From contig NW_004451878.1 of assembly GCF_000321225.1 (NCBI RefSeq), positions 530,412 through 594,411 on the forward strand: DNA of 64,000 nt, given 5' to 3'. This DNA is from Odobenus rosmarus divergens (lineage: Eukaryota; Chordata; Mammalia; Carnivora; Odobenidae). Both the position numbers and the translations under genes were made by a program. Within the stretch, counting starts at the first letter, position 1. Every line of letters starts with the position of its first letter. Shown in pieces: positions 63,832 through 64,000 of this stretch. The notes under the pieces are model-generated. The model did not search any database, was not told the DNA's origin, and was given only the letters and a program-made list of their open reading frames with translations.

Positions 63832-64000
63832 GGGGCGCCTGGGTGGCTCAGTCGTTAAGCATCTGCCTTCGGCTCAGGTCATGATCCCAGGGTCCTGGGA
63901 TCAAGCCCCATATCGGGTTCCCTGCTCAGTGGGAAGCCTGCTTCTCCCTCTCCCACTCCCCCTGCTTGTGTTCCCTCTCTTGCTGTCTCTCTGTCAAATA
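63832..64000 (+). mobile_element. CAN-SINE, cut by the window edge
   Basis: Head TGGGGCGCCTGGGTGGCTCAG-type, following L1 sequence. The A-tail lies beyond 64000. Confidence 0.92.

Larger units (their letters stand above)
61404..64000 (-). other. CCDC15: CCDC15 intron (partial)
   Basis: No coding exon is recognised here. It contains an L1 fragment on the + strand (62640-63831) and two SINEs. The remainder (61404-62640) is AT-rich and unassigned. Confidence 0.6.

Overview
The window is vertebrate nuclear DNA from a carnivoran mammal. At least 18 tRNA-derived CAN-SINEs are present, with the head GGGGCGCCTGGGTGGCTCAG and a CTCTCT/AAATAAA tail. Their wording is the arctoid type (bear, seal, mustelid relatives). 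It is neither the canid SINEC_Cf type nor the felid type. This placement is inferred from repeats alone.

Three protein-coding genes can be read by splicing conserved exons. TMEM218 lies on the + strand (coding exons 4521-4630, 5446-5548, 9002-9136; 115 aa, complete). SLC37A2 lies on the - strand (18 coding exons from 38247 down to 16901; 503 aa, complete, every splice junction in frame). The last three coding exons of CCDC15 lie on the - strand (61403 down to 60204); the rest of that gene is beyond the right edge. The order TMEM218 - SLC37A2 - CCDC15 is that of human 11q24.2, read in reverse. TMEM218 and SLC37A2 converge, with about 6.6 kb between their poly(A) signals. SLC37A2 and CCDC15 are transcribed in the same direction, about 21 kb apart.

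Layout: 1-4520 is upstream or intronic sequence of TMEM218 (L1 fragment, SINEs, a 136-bp tandem duplication, an LTR-like repeat). 4521-9721 is TMEM218. 9722-16350 is the convergent intergenic interval, holding an AT-rich homeodomain-motif block, a 1.7-kb CpG island not at a recognised promoter, and CTCF-like motifs. 16350-38340 is SLC37A2, with an 11-kb first intron and a CpG-island promoter. 38.5-59.56 kb is intergenic and repeat-rich: SINEs, nested L1s, a 0.4-kb GGA/GAA polypurine tract and an old L1 5'UTR-like tandem array. 59.56-64.0 kb is the 3' end of CCDC15, with an L1 and two SINEs in its intron.

The genes do not form one pathway. TMEM218 is a ciliary transition-zone membrane protein and CCDC15 a centriole/cilium coiled-coil protein. 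SLC37A2 is an ER-associated sugar-phosphate/phosphate antiporter. No prokaryotic-style operon, CRISPR array or intact mobile-element gene is present. The most interesting undescribed candidate is regulatory: the orphan CpG island with its adjacent AT-rich block, between convergent CTCF-like motifs at 11.86 and 15.47 kb.
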